The translations under genes and the position numbers were made by a program. 64,000 nucleotides of DNA from Sapria himalayana (lineage: Eukaryota > Streptophyta > Magnoliopsida > Malpighiales > Rafflesiaceae): NCBI GenBank assembly GCA_029783825.1, contig JAREIK010001333.1:1099090-1163089 (forward strand). Reading direction: 5' to 3'. Positions 11,990-24,400 of the stretch are shown one piece after another (positions within the stretch are counted from its first letter, which is position 1; every line of letters begins with the position of its first letter). The notes under the pieces are model-generated. The model was given only the letters and a program-made list of their open reading frames with translations. It was not told the DNA's origin and did not search any database.

Positions 11990-12415
11990 TTTCCAAAATA
12001 ATAAAATTGTGGTTTTTTGGTTATGGGCATCAAAATGTAAATATTTTATATTTTGGGGTATTTTTATAAAAATATTTAAAAATTGGATCAAAATGATCTT
12101 TTTTTTTTTGCTTAAGAGGTTTTTTGATTTTGTGTATCGAAATGTAAATATAAAATATTTCCAAAAATTATGATAAGTTGGGTTTGGGCCGTTTGGCTCT
12201 CCATTATGATTTTGCAGTGCAAAGTCAAATGCCCATTCATAAATCTTGTATTTGGCTTTGGCGCGCAGTGACCGCAGTCACAGACAGCAGACCCACATCA
12301 AGAAGACCCGAAGACATTGATAGGTTGCGACGTTGCGTTGCTGCGGCAGATATAGTTATCTAATCACTATTTCGTGCGACTCCCCCTCTCTTCAACCTTG
12401 TTAGCTGTGGCATTC
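11990..12415 (+). promoter_or_regulatory. APC4 promoter and 5' leader
   Basis: This is the space between the copia 3' LTR and the APC4 start codon. The first half is AT-rich. From about 12180 the base composition turns much more GC-rich than the surroundings, as is usual for a plant core promoter and leader. No clear TATA box stands close to the likely start of transcription. A pyrimidine-rich patch, CTCCCCCTCTCTTCAACC-like, lies about 12380-12400. Exact transcription start is not visible. Confidence 0.55.
12257..12264 (+). promoter_or_regulatory. E2F-type site in the APC4 promoter
   Basis: TTTGGCGC fits the plant E2F consensus TTTSSCGC exactly and is followed by GCAG. It lies about 150 bp before the start codon. 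E2F control is known for many plant cell-cycle genes, and APC4 belongs to the cell-cycle ubiquitin ligase. Binding here is an inference. Confidence 0.5.
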
Positions 12416-12484
12416 ATGGAAAGCAAACGCATCCAGAGTTGGCTTCCTTTTCAACTTCAATACGACAGGCCTTTTTCTTTCCAG
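12416..12484 (+). CDS. APC4: APC4 exon 1
   Basis: It encodes [20 protein letters not shown] followed by SFQ, matching the plant APC4 start in which a LPFQLQ.DKP..FQ motif precedes the WD40 domain. It ends in CAG before GTCCGC. The donor is weak, but reading through reaches a stop within a few codons, so splicing is required. Phase 0. Confidence 0.85.
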
Positions 12485-15400
12485 GTCCGCCATCAACTTC
12501 GTTAGTCACTTGTTTATCTCTACCAAGTTAATTGGATATTTCCTCGCAGATTAAACTTGCAGTATGGAATCCAGATAAGGACTTGCTTGCCATGGTCACA
12601 GATGACTCGAAGGTTTTGCTCCATCGTTTGAATTGGCAGAGATTATGGATGGTATCACATGGTGATTATCTATCTCCCTCCCAATATTTTTTCTGTAATA
12701 AAACGCTAATGTATGCTAAACTGTAGCATTCGGAATGAATGTCTTGATACTTGATTGATAGTTTTGTTGATTTCCACAATGATTCATAATTTTGTTGTTT
12801 TGGAGGTCAGTTACACAGTTGCTGCTTAATGTGTGTGACTGGTTGTATTGTTGTTAATGTACATGATTAAAACATGTAATATGGTCGATGATACTTTATA
12901 TAATTTTGCTTCATGACTCATACTGGGATGTAATAAGCCAGCTATTTTCTTCTAAGAAGGTTCTTGGCTGTTTGTGTAAATACTGTGTTACATTGGAGTA
13001 CTAGGAAAATATTATTTGGGAAAACTAATGAATTATTGGGAAGCATCTTTTCTGGTATTGCCTGCCTTAAGTAACAATACAGTGTTGGTAGCCTTGGATG
13101 AAGGCCATGCGTATATCCCAAGCTTGTTGTATGTGAAATTATGATTGGAATGAATTGAGTTTGGCCTTCTCTCTCATTGTTTCACATCATCTTTGACCAC
13201 GATCTCTTCATATCTACCTAATTTTTATGCATAGCAAATAACCAACATTTAAAAATGCGCGTACACACACACACACAAGCCATATGTTCTATCAATTCAT
13301 GGATTTCCATTAAATTGGATGTGTCCTTTCATGAATAGTGATCAGAAATAGGCATCATTGAGCAGATGGAGAAGCCTTGAAGGCCCCAATGATCAATGCT
13401 TCTTCTTCATCCATGGGGTTGACCTTGTGTAATGGGTTTTGCAAAAGCTAATATGATTTATGATAAAATGCTTCTGTATCATTTTTATATATTATGGTTG
13501 AAAATAAAAGGAAATGATTATGGTTGAAAACTTTGCAAGTTAGATTATTGGAGACTGTTTTAGATCTTATAAGTCTTTTGTAATTTACAAATTAGATATG
13601 ATTGTTCTGTCATTGTTTGAAAGCTAGATGAATGCTTCATGTATGTATTTTCATTGAGATCATCGTGATGAAATTTTTTTTAATCCTATTTAATATATTA
13701 TTCATCTGTGGGAGAAGAGGTTGTTCTTTGGTGTTATGATAAGTTTTTTGTCTAAGTGTGATAAGTTTTGGGTTGATACTCATAGATATATGTTCTTTAA
13801 TTTTTGAAGATATGATTATTAAGATATTATTTACTTCTATTTAATGTATAATTCATCTGTGAGAGAAGAGGTTGTTCCTTGGTGTTATGGTGCATTTCTT
13901 TGTCTAAGCATGATAGGTTTCGGGTTTGATACTCACAGATCTCTGTTTTTTAATTTTTGAAAATAAGATTATTGAGTTAATCATTATACTTAGTGCTAAG
14001 TGAGAGCTTTGTGCGCTAAGTATGATTTTTATTATATGTAAGAGATTGATCATGATATAAGTGTCTGCATTGATATCATCTTGGCTAATAGATAAATAAT
14101 AACTTGTTAACTTAATTAAAATATTTGAGAAAATTCTTTTGCAATAAATATAATATTCATGTGATCTATTTTTTTGTACAACCAATACTTACATGAAACT
14201 AATATAAATTTTTAAAGGCTGATGTATTACTTATCAAGTCATATTAGAGTAACAAATATTTATCTTTTCATTATTATTCAGTACCATCTTGGTTAAAATT
14301 ATATTTTTAAAAAAGACTTGAGTATTCTTATATCATAAAAAAAATAATAAAAATAAAAAGAAGAAGATATGAATATGATCATATTTGTCAAATATATTGT
14401 TGAGTACAATTTCTTTATTTTTTTTCATAGATAAATCAAAAGATTAAGATCATATATTTGTTAGCTACATGATCATCAAACTTCTATGGAGGCTCACTTT
14501 TTTGAATATCCTATGTATGTCTCTTTTGCCTAGAATAAATGTGAAATACTAAGTGGTTAAGTCTTTTCACTCCCAACTTATTTTGAGTTGAGGTTGGAAT
14601 CAACTCGGGATCTATGAGCTCAATTAGATTTGAGAGAAAATCTCTTTTTGAGACGAGATTAATTATAATACGAATCAACAAGTTAATAAATGTCTAAAAG
14701 GTCACACTATTTTCTTGTTAGAGGCCCATATGAGATAAATGAGGATTTAAAAGAATCAAAGATTCATATGTATGTTCTGAATCCTTATTATGTCTAGTCT
14801 CTAGACTTGTTAAAGAAATATTTTTGCTAAAAAAAATTATATTAGTACTGATAAGTATTCTATTAAGCTTAGATAAATAATATTTATATTATTTTTTAGC
14901 TTTAGAATAATCAAGAATGATGTATTTTTTTATTATTTTTGTTATCTTATTATATCATGGGGAAAAATATTAAACAAAATAAGTATTTTAAAAAATTTTA
15001 GATAGTAAACTAAAATTTTTTTATAATTTTCTAGATCTAAAAAAGTAAATGATGACAAATAACAGAGGACATATGATGATATGATTGATGAAATTATTTT
15101 TAATTTAAATTATATTCTCTCATATAGATGTGTAAAAGTCATATATGCAATTTTATTTTAATGTTATATGTTAGCATATGATATTTAATGAATGATTATA
15201 TATGATTTATATAATAAGTATTAAAATTTGGACATATTTAATGTACATGTTAGGAAATATTTTTTTTTGTTCTTTTATGAAATATATAAAAAATAGAAAA
15301 ATTTTTTCATTTGAAATTAAAATGAAAATAATAAAAAATATATAATCATTATTAAAAATAATAAAATATTGTAATTCATCTCGAATCTCAAATATGTTTG

Positions 15401-18400
15401 GTTCCTATACATTTAAGTATAATAGTTAAAATGAGTTTTTACTCATATAGATTTGGCGGATCATGGACATGATATGCAATTCTAATATATATTTTTTAAT
15501 AGATAAGTTTTATAATATAATCTAGGATAAAAATATTTTTTAATACTATGATTTAAAATCTTTAGTTTGATCAGAGTGAGAGATTAAGTTATGAATAAAT
15601 AAATAATGAATTAATAATACTTATTTATATGACTAGACATTTAATCATAAAATTATGGACATATAATTCATTATGCTCTCTCTTGAAGGGAGTTATTCTC
15701 AATTTTTGTGGATAAGATTATTAATATTTTAATTTTTCTCAGATCTTATATATAATAGAAATTTTGTATACTTGGTATGATCTTTTATGTCATATTTTTT
15801 TAATTATAGTTAGAAGCTTTATATTGTTTAGGGTGACATTTAGTCATGATAGGTAAAACTAATAAGATCATGCTTAATAACATATCATAATTTTTACTTA
15901 GTCCTTAGGAAAGTTGGTATTGAGACATAAATGAGTTTCACAATAATTGATACTAAAAAGAAATTAGATTGGCTGAGACTTAGATTAATAGCACGTGTCT
16001 TTATGAAGACTAATGGTTATTGAGATATTTTTTTCAATGATCAAAATTAATTTGTGAGGATTAGGGCGGTCTGGTTTAGTTTTATATATGCATGGAAAAA
16101 CAATGTCTATGAGCGATTCTGTAATGGCTACCTAGTTGGGTGGGTTGCCTGAATTGCCATTTTTGCTCCTGTTCATAGATGCTTCAAATGAATGCACCAT
16201 TTTTGCACCTGTTCATAGGTAAGGAAGCACAAATTTCTTTCTAATGCACTGTTGGGAACTATCCTTTTCAGTGATTAAAGAAACAAGTATGCACATTTTC
16301 AACAATTCGAAAACATTTATAATCTCTGTTGATGGGGAAGTGCAAAGAAGATGAGGGCAAACTGATGGCAATACCTTCTATACAAATCCCAATAGTTAAT
16401 GATACATGGTGTTGGTTATTCTATTGTTTTCTTGGGTGATATCATGCAAAATATTGGGAGATATGACTGGTTAAGTTCAATTCATCCCAGGAGACAACTG
16501 TTTTGGTCACCCAACCATGGAATGTGAAAATTATTTTTCCTGCCCAAGCTTGTTTTGGCCTAGTATACATCTATTGACTGTTGAAATCCTGCCTGAATAC
16601 TACTTTGTTAAGGCTTGGCAGTATAGAGATGTCAAATTGTCCATGCCATACCAGCCTGGAACTCCTCAAAAGAGGCGGCCTCTCATGGCATTTTAGCTTG
16701 TTAGGGAAAAGTTTCGTGCCTGGTCAGTACAGGGTGGGGTTGGAACAACTTGTGCCCAGCATGTGTCCTTGCCTTCTGTACCCATGTCCTTATCTAGGTT
16801 GCACCCATCCTCATGCCGGAGCTTTAGCCATGCCTGGGCATGGGCTCAGGTTCTCCTAGGCACACATGGGCTTGTTGTGGCACGGCTTGGGCAGTACCCC
16901 ATCATGTCCGGCATGGTCAATGCCACCTGGTTTATCTGGCATTTCAAGGGCTGTCAGTATGATCATGGTACACCCTAGTCAAGTCAAAGCTCTCTGGATC
17001 AACCAAGCAGACACAGCTCGCACACTGTTGCAATCAAGGCTGCTGTAATACTGTGGTATATGTACCACAGAATATGTATCCAATTCAGTTGAAAATGTCA
17101 CGGCAATCTATTTTATTCAAACCTTGGTATATGTGGGGCAAACTGTCTTTTCAACAAGTAGGATATAAACATAATTTACCAGTACATAAATCATGGCACC
17201 TCCAAAGAAGATCATTTTGGATGAATTCACCTATAAGTCTTATATATAGGCCAGGATATAGTATTGGTTGGATTTTGGGGACAGGGAAGGCGTGGGAAAA
17301 ACATTGGCTTGGAGTAATTTTGCATTGCAAAGATTTGACTTTTATATGCTTTCTTCTAATACAACTCTCTGTCTTTGTAAATATCCATTAGGAAGGTGTG
17401 TTGTGTCCTTGTGTTGGCGTCCTGATGGTAAAGTGATAGCTGTAGGGCTTGAGGATGGAACCATTTCACAACTTGATGTTGAGGTTAGTATCCTTGTATT
17501 TTCTTAAGAATAAGAATGTTTAGCAGCTTCTCTATTTTTTAAAATTTCTTTCATAATAAGATATTTTAATGCCATAAAATAAAATGCTAAAATTTATCTA
17601 TAGTTTGTTTATTCTTGATATCTGCATTACTCTCTGGACATACCGTCTAAATTTTGGATTTTTTTTTTTGGTTCTATAGCTAAGGTAGTTGCATGAAACA
17701 TGCACCTTTAATAAGGCGAAAAATGTACACCCTTTTTAGTGCTTCATACGATATGTGCCTGATTTGTCTTTTAGAAAAAATAATGTATAATATTTTGGTC
17801 AATTTTTTTAAATAATTTTATTATATGGTGTGCTAGAGGTCTTGCTGTGATGTAATGATAATTATCTTCACGAATGTATGGTAGGTTTTGAGTTCAAGAC
17901 AATCATACCCGGTCTCAATTATTTATTTTGATAAGACGTTCCAATATATATATACTTCTCCAATATTTTATATTATGCTTGAGCCTTGTGCATTGAGTAT
18001 AATATTTATTTCATAATATAATGAAATATTCTAATAATGTAGATTATAATCCATTTGTTCTTTATTTGAAGGTTATAAGTCTTAACAAAATTATTTATTG
18101 GTCATTATCAAATTGACTTATCGAAAAAAAAGGAATACAAAAAAATTAAATGTGCAAAAAACTTTTTTTTTAAAGTTCTTGGCAATTAGGTATTGTTTGA
18201 TAATGCACTTAAAAAATTCAGTTGACATAAAATTAAAATTTTTAATAGTTTAAAATAAGTGCGTTTGATAAAAAATTATTTGGAACTGATTGATTAAATT
18301 TAAAGTAAAATTGTGTTGAAAAATTAAGTAGATCGAGACCTACTTATCGTGGAATACTAAAAATGCTAAACAATAACAATAAAGTAAAATTACTAATTTG

Positions 18401-21400
18401 CCCTTAAAAAAATATCGTGAATCATTTTTCATCGTTGACATCGGAAATGCAAAAAAACCTCCCCTCCTCGTGGGCAAATTTTTGTTCGTTTTGGAGTAAT
18501 TTTGGCGTGGATTTTCGGTGAGGAAAATTATTGTTATTGATGTTTAACTTTTGGATTTTTTCTGTATCAAGGGTATTTGGTGTTAATGTTGTGAATATGC
18601 GTGTTTTTATTTTGTTCTCTGGATAAAATCAAATTTCTGAAATTAATGTTCTTCGCAAAAACATTATTTATTATGATTTAATTTTAAAAAATAAAATCAA
18701 ATGCTTGATTATCGCAATACTTCGATTTCCAGAATGCTTATATGTTAGATTTCCAATGCATATATATTTTTTGCAAAAATTTTGATTTACAAATTGTTTT
18801 TGAAAACAAGAATTTTTTTTCCATATTTTTGTGTGAAAAATGATTCTCGATATGTTTTTTTTTGCGAAAATTATTGTTTAATCTCTACTTCTCTAATCAA
18901 AGGTTTTTTTTTTCTTTATTATGTAATGTATTTCATCATATTTTGTTGTTTTGTGTATGTTGGTTATGAATGTAAATGAGTTGTATATTATATTTTATGT
19001 ATTAATGTGAGTTTTGTTACTGTATTGTTTGTTTATGCTTATAAAGTTGTATTTATTGTCTATTATTTAAATTGATGAAAGATTATATTTAAAATAACTT
19101 TTGGTTACTTATCTTATATAGGAATGATTTTTTTTATTATATCAGAGCAAGTTAGAAAAACTCAACACAAGTTGAACTTTTTTTAGATTTATGTCTTGAT
19201 TAGAAAAATATTTTGGGAAAAAGGAGTGAGAGCTTGCATATTAAATCATAGGATAAAATTTCAAAAACTTTAAAGAGATCAAAAATTTAAATTTTACTCA
19301 AAAATAATTGAAAAATGAATGGAATTATTTAAAACATAAATACATGGTATGATCAAATTTAATAGGAAAGTCTGGCCATGACTATAATCCAGTAACTAAT
19401 ACAGATGACTGAACTTCAGAAGAGTGGGAAGAGTATATCAAGGTATAGCTCATTTCTTTAGTTAATTTTTTGAAATTATTAATTTAATAACTATTGTCTA
19501 ATTATAATTATTTGAAAAATAGAAAATTTTTGATGCAAAATAATTTTGATATATTGGACTATAATTTATAGATGAGATGAGATCATTCTTTGATGACATT
19601 ATAGTCACCGGGTAAGATTCATGGGGTCCATCTAGATAGGGGTTACCTAAAAATGATATCGATAAATTTTCATCAAGTACTTATCAAACAATAGTAAATT
19701 CTTGTACACACAAGGGTATAGAGCCCAAATCTTTACCAAGTTCTTCATCATAAAAAAAAATCTATAAAAAATGAAGAATCAAAAGAAAATAAAGAAGATC
19801 TAGATGAAAATTACTAGTTGTTTTAAATACATTGGAGCAATTAGATGGACATAGTATTGAAAAATATAATAAGAAATTCGATGAGATTGTAACTTTACCT
19901 ATTAATAATATGTTGTGCATTATAGCTTTTAGTATTTTTTGTGAAAGCAAAACATACAGATAATAGTTGATGATGTTTTAACAAAAGCTAGAGGTAATTA
20001 GAATTGCTTGGATCTGGATGCATGCAAAAAAATTGGGAATACTTTAGTTTTTTTTTGTTTCTTTGTTTTAAAGCAAATACAATTTAATGTGTTATTTTTT
20101 AGATTTATTTCATACTTTGTCTGCATGTTTGTTGATATTATTTCTTTTTTTGACAATATCTTATGGTTCACTTTGCTTGTAATTATTTTATTTTTTTTAT
20201 TGATTTATTTTGATATGTTGAATATTATCAGAAGATGCTAAATGAAAATCAAAGATATATATTGAAAATTATTGCATTGATTCTAGTCAAGAAGATTAAC
20301 AGGAAAAAGCAACTTGGAAGAAGACAAGATACCGTCTTGGTACTGAAAGGTTTTGCATATGTGCAAGAAATTTTAAATGGTAATCCAGCACATTGTCTTG
20401 AAATTCTAAGAATGAATAAACAAGCTTTTTTTTAATTTGTGAGTATTTCAAAAATAGAAAATGGTTGAAATATAGTCGTTACATCAAATTTAAAAAAATG
20501 ACGATGTTTTTTATGACTTTAAATCACAACGTGAGAAATCGCGTTACAAAAAGACGATTCAACCATTTAAGTCAAATCATACATCATTATTTTCATGAAG
20601 TATTAGAGGCAATGCTTCTTTTCGGAAGAGAGATAATTGTGCTTATCCTAGTTAATGAAATAATAAAAGATTATCCCCATCAATGTTTAAGGAAAGTGTT
20701 CAAGATAAATAAAATTACATCTTTATTATTATTAGTATTCATGTTGTTATAATTATTGTTATATTGATATTTTTTAATGAATAGGATACAATTGATGCAC
20801 TTGACGAGATGCTTATTAATGCTGTGATGTCATATGACAAACAAGTCTATTATAAAGGAAGATGAAGATGAGAATGTTATTAAAATATTCTAGTAATATG
20901 TGACTTCAATATGATTTTTATATTTGTTTAGGCTGGATGGGAAGGTGTATCACATGATTTAAGAGTTTTATCAAAAACTATGCGTAATCTAGAAAATAAT
21001 TTTTTAATACCTCCACTAGGTAAACATTATTCTCTTGTCTTTTTTTTAATAAATTCATATTTAATTTTAAAATAATTTTTTTATAGATAAATATTATATT
21101 TGTGATGTTGCTTATTCACATACTCGAGGATTTATGATGTTTTATCATTATGCATGACATTGATTGCTTGATTTTCGTAATGATGTCCGTTCTCGTATAA
21201 AAGAAGAGACATTCAATTATGTACATGCTAGATTGAGGAATGTCATTGAGCGATCTTTTGATGTTTTGAAAGCTTGTTTTTCAATCCTAAAGAGGATGTC
21301 ACTATATTTTTTTCAAATTCAAAGAAATAATATTATTACTTCCGTAGCTATACATAACTATTTCTGAAAATTCTATATTGCTGATGTTTTTTTAGAGCTA

Positions 21401-24400
21401 GGTGATAATGATTATGGTAAAAATTCAGAAACACTACAAAATGATCATGAAGGTCTACTACAAGTTAGATGAAGAGCTGCACAATCTGATTAAATTTGTA
21501 TTTTTAATTTAAGAGAGGAAATAGTATATTAACTTGTTGCAAATTAAGACTTGTTTTTTTATAAATAATTTTAAGTTTTTTTTGGATTTTATTATATAAT
21601 TATGAAATCCATGTTTGTTTTAAATTTTTTTAAATAATAATTTATAATAGCATTGAAAAATCAAATTTTATTAGAAATTTTATTTAATTTTAATAAAATA
21701 AACTACATTAATAATAAGGGTAAAAATATAAAAAATATTATTTTCAGCATTCAGCCTTTAATGTTATCAAGCCAAATTAATATTTTTAGCATTCAATTTT
21801 CAGTCATTTATTAAATAGTTTTTTAATAAAAATTTAATTCTTATAAAATTCAGCACTTAATTTTTCAGTATTTATTTTTCAGTACTTAATTTTTTCTGTA
21901 TTTAATTTTTTCAGTTTTATTAAATGAGAATTTACATTAATTTTTTTCCAACATTATTTTATTTAGTCTTTTTTTTTTGTTTTAATTATACTTATTATAT
22001 TGCAATATATATTATGATTCTTGTTACAAAGTCGAATAATGAGGCTACTAGTTATATGAAAAGTGAATATATATATGTTAAAGTTTGTGTTGTGAAAATT
22101 TTTTTTATTTTTTATTTATTTTACTCTATGCTTTGATTGTAATATATAAAGTTTTAATGTATTACGTTGTCATATATTAAGTTTTAATTAATTAAGTTAA
22201 ATGAATATTTGATTGTTGAGTTTTTTTTTTTTTTTTTTTGCATTTATTTAACATGGTGTCAAAGCTGATCTTTTTGGGAAATAAAAATAAACACTAGGTG
22301 CTGTATGTGTGAGTTAGGGTTATGATTCCTAGTTGGGGAGAGTGCATATCCTTTGTGTGCCAACCCCTCTCTTTCTTGCACTCCTACTGTCTGCATTAGA
22401 AACATAGAAATTAAAAAAAAAAAAATAAAGGGCCTGTAAACATTGGTGTTTGCTGCATGTGTCACAGTTGTATTCCGGTCTCCCACTGTGACCACAATCA
22501 AAGGTCATCGGAATTCTATTGACGAAAAGTATAGCTCAAGTGACCCTCCCAATTTGCCAAGGGGGGGTATTATTTTTATTTTTTATTTTTTTAACTTACC
22601 TAGTTTCGACAGACATTGTGATGTGATGTTGCTGGAATTCCAGCAATGGCTAGTGCGCTGCTTCTGTAAAATTATAAAAGCAACTAGTGTCATTAACATT
22701 TATCTTCTCCACAGCTAGAGGCGTCAAACGGGTCGTGCTGTGCCAGCAAGGTCCATTTTTAGACCCATCCGGGCCACTGTGTTGGGCACAACATGTTTTT
22801 TAGCATGGTTTGTGCCATATTTGCATGACTTTGAAAATTAGCAGTCTGACACATCCTTTGGTACACATTTTGGCCGGATCATGCTGGTCTGTGCCAAGCT
22901 AGGTCATGCTTGGCTGTACTAGCCCAAATTCATACCATGCTAATATGGGTTCATTCTAGGCTAGCCTGGATCAGTATAAAGCTATCTTTTTTGGCCAGCA
23001 GGGCTAAAACCATCCAGCATGGGCCATCATGCCAGGTCATGTCGTGTTGCGCCTCCCATGCCAAAAACTATGTCTTGGCACAGCCCGTGGCATGTCCAAG
23101 CATGATTTCGAACCGGGCTGTGCCATACTTTATGCCATGCCTGGCATGCCCTGCCAGTTTGCACCTCTACCCCCACCTTTATTTTAAAAAAATTGAGAGA
23201 ATGCATATCAATTCACATCAGATAGGATGGGATTCATGTTTGTAATGCTTATTGGGAACTGTATTGCCTTAAACATGGCATCCAACATGATGTTTTTCCT
23301 GGTCTTTATAGTGCGGTCTTGTGTGCTAAAGCTTCTATGCTTTTGCAGAATGTTTCTTCTCCAGTGTTTTTTAGATTCTTGTGGAATCATTTTGATCAGG
23401 TGCCAGAGAAGAGGAACGCAGGGCATGCTTCAGTGTTTTTCTGCAAGGGATAATAAAAAAGAAGTGGCAAATATTAATATTGATGCAGAACAAACAACGG
23501 ACGAACTGGTCAGCATTGCCAACTACAAAATTGAACATTGGCAGATGGGAGTTAGCCTTATTGCCTAAGCAAACACTTACTTTGATCAAATAAGAAGCCA
23601 GTTGGATTTAGCACACATGATCATTTTGCATGGATATCCACTAGGTATGGTGGAGAATGTTGGATTCTGAGTTTTCATCAAGAATCTTCGGCCACTGTTT
23701 TAGATGGTAACATCTAACAGGGTGGCCTTGGAAGAGGGTGGCAGCCATTACCAGCCACCTGAAGGTTTTCATAAAGAAGCTGATTGCATGGAGATTTATG
23801 CCAAGGAAAAGAAGAAGGTGTTTAAGTTGCTGAGTAAATCACATGGCAAGATCATCCTTGGTGCAGATTTATGAGATGCTTTGGATGATGCTTATTACCT
23901 TTGTCTTATAACGCAGCTTATTGATGAAGATTGGCAGTTGAAGGAGATGGTAACATTCCACCGGATTAGGATTCATCTCTCCCCAAACTGATTTATATGT
24001 TGCAATGGTTTGTTGTCTGACATACGTTGTGCTACTGATACACATAATCTGATGATTTGTGATGCTTTGGAAGTCCCCAGTGAAGCAACCAATAATATTA
24101 GAGAAAACATATGACGCACGAGGAGCTCTCAGACAAAACTCCATTAAAATTCAATGAGATGATGCTAGAAGTTGGAGTTGAGAGCCACAAGTGGTTGTTC
24201 CTTGATAATCCACTTTGATGGGATTCAAGCTATGCCATGCTTTTGGTGGCCTTGGAATACATGGGTGCTTTTGCTCTGCTGCAGGAGCACTATCCCCCTC
24301 CTACCAACACAACAATAAGCCTGTCCTGCTTGAAGTGGGAGAGGGTGGCAACCATTACCGGCCACCTGAAGGTTTTCATGAGAGCTACTAATTTAGTTGA

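Larger units (their letters stand above)
12662..17391 (+). other. APC4 intron 2 (4730 bp)
   Basis: The first kilobase looks like plain unique intron. The rest holds two tandem SINE-like copies (13684-14032), a truncated third (about 15690-15785) and a decayed GC-rich MITE (about 16624-16976). Between 14030 and 15690 the DNA is AT-rich with no gene or motif I recognise. Confidence 0.8.
18197..21930 (+). mobile_element. PIF/Harbinger DNA transposon relic 1
   Basis: It carries a Myb/SANT-like accessory gene (about 19130-19960) followed by a DDE transposase (20235-21367), the standard two-gene layout of PIF/Harbinger. The left end is about TTAGGTATTGTTTGATAATG near 18190, with a TTA in front, the usual target. 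The right end lies in a region of repeated TTTTTCAGTACTTAATTTT words near 21780-21930 and is not exactly placed. Stops in both genes make this copy inactive. Confidence 0.75.

Noticed and set aside
16581..17391. Cluster of overlapping open frames before APC4 exon 3
   Set aside because: The first part is a decayed GC-rich MITE and the later frames only run into exon 3. No homology to plant APC4 is seen upstream of GRCVVSLCW, and exon 2 joins exon 3 in frame without them.
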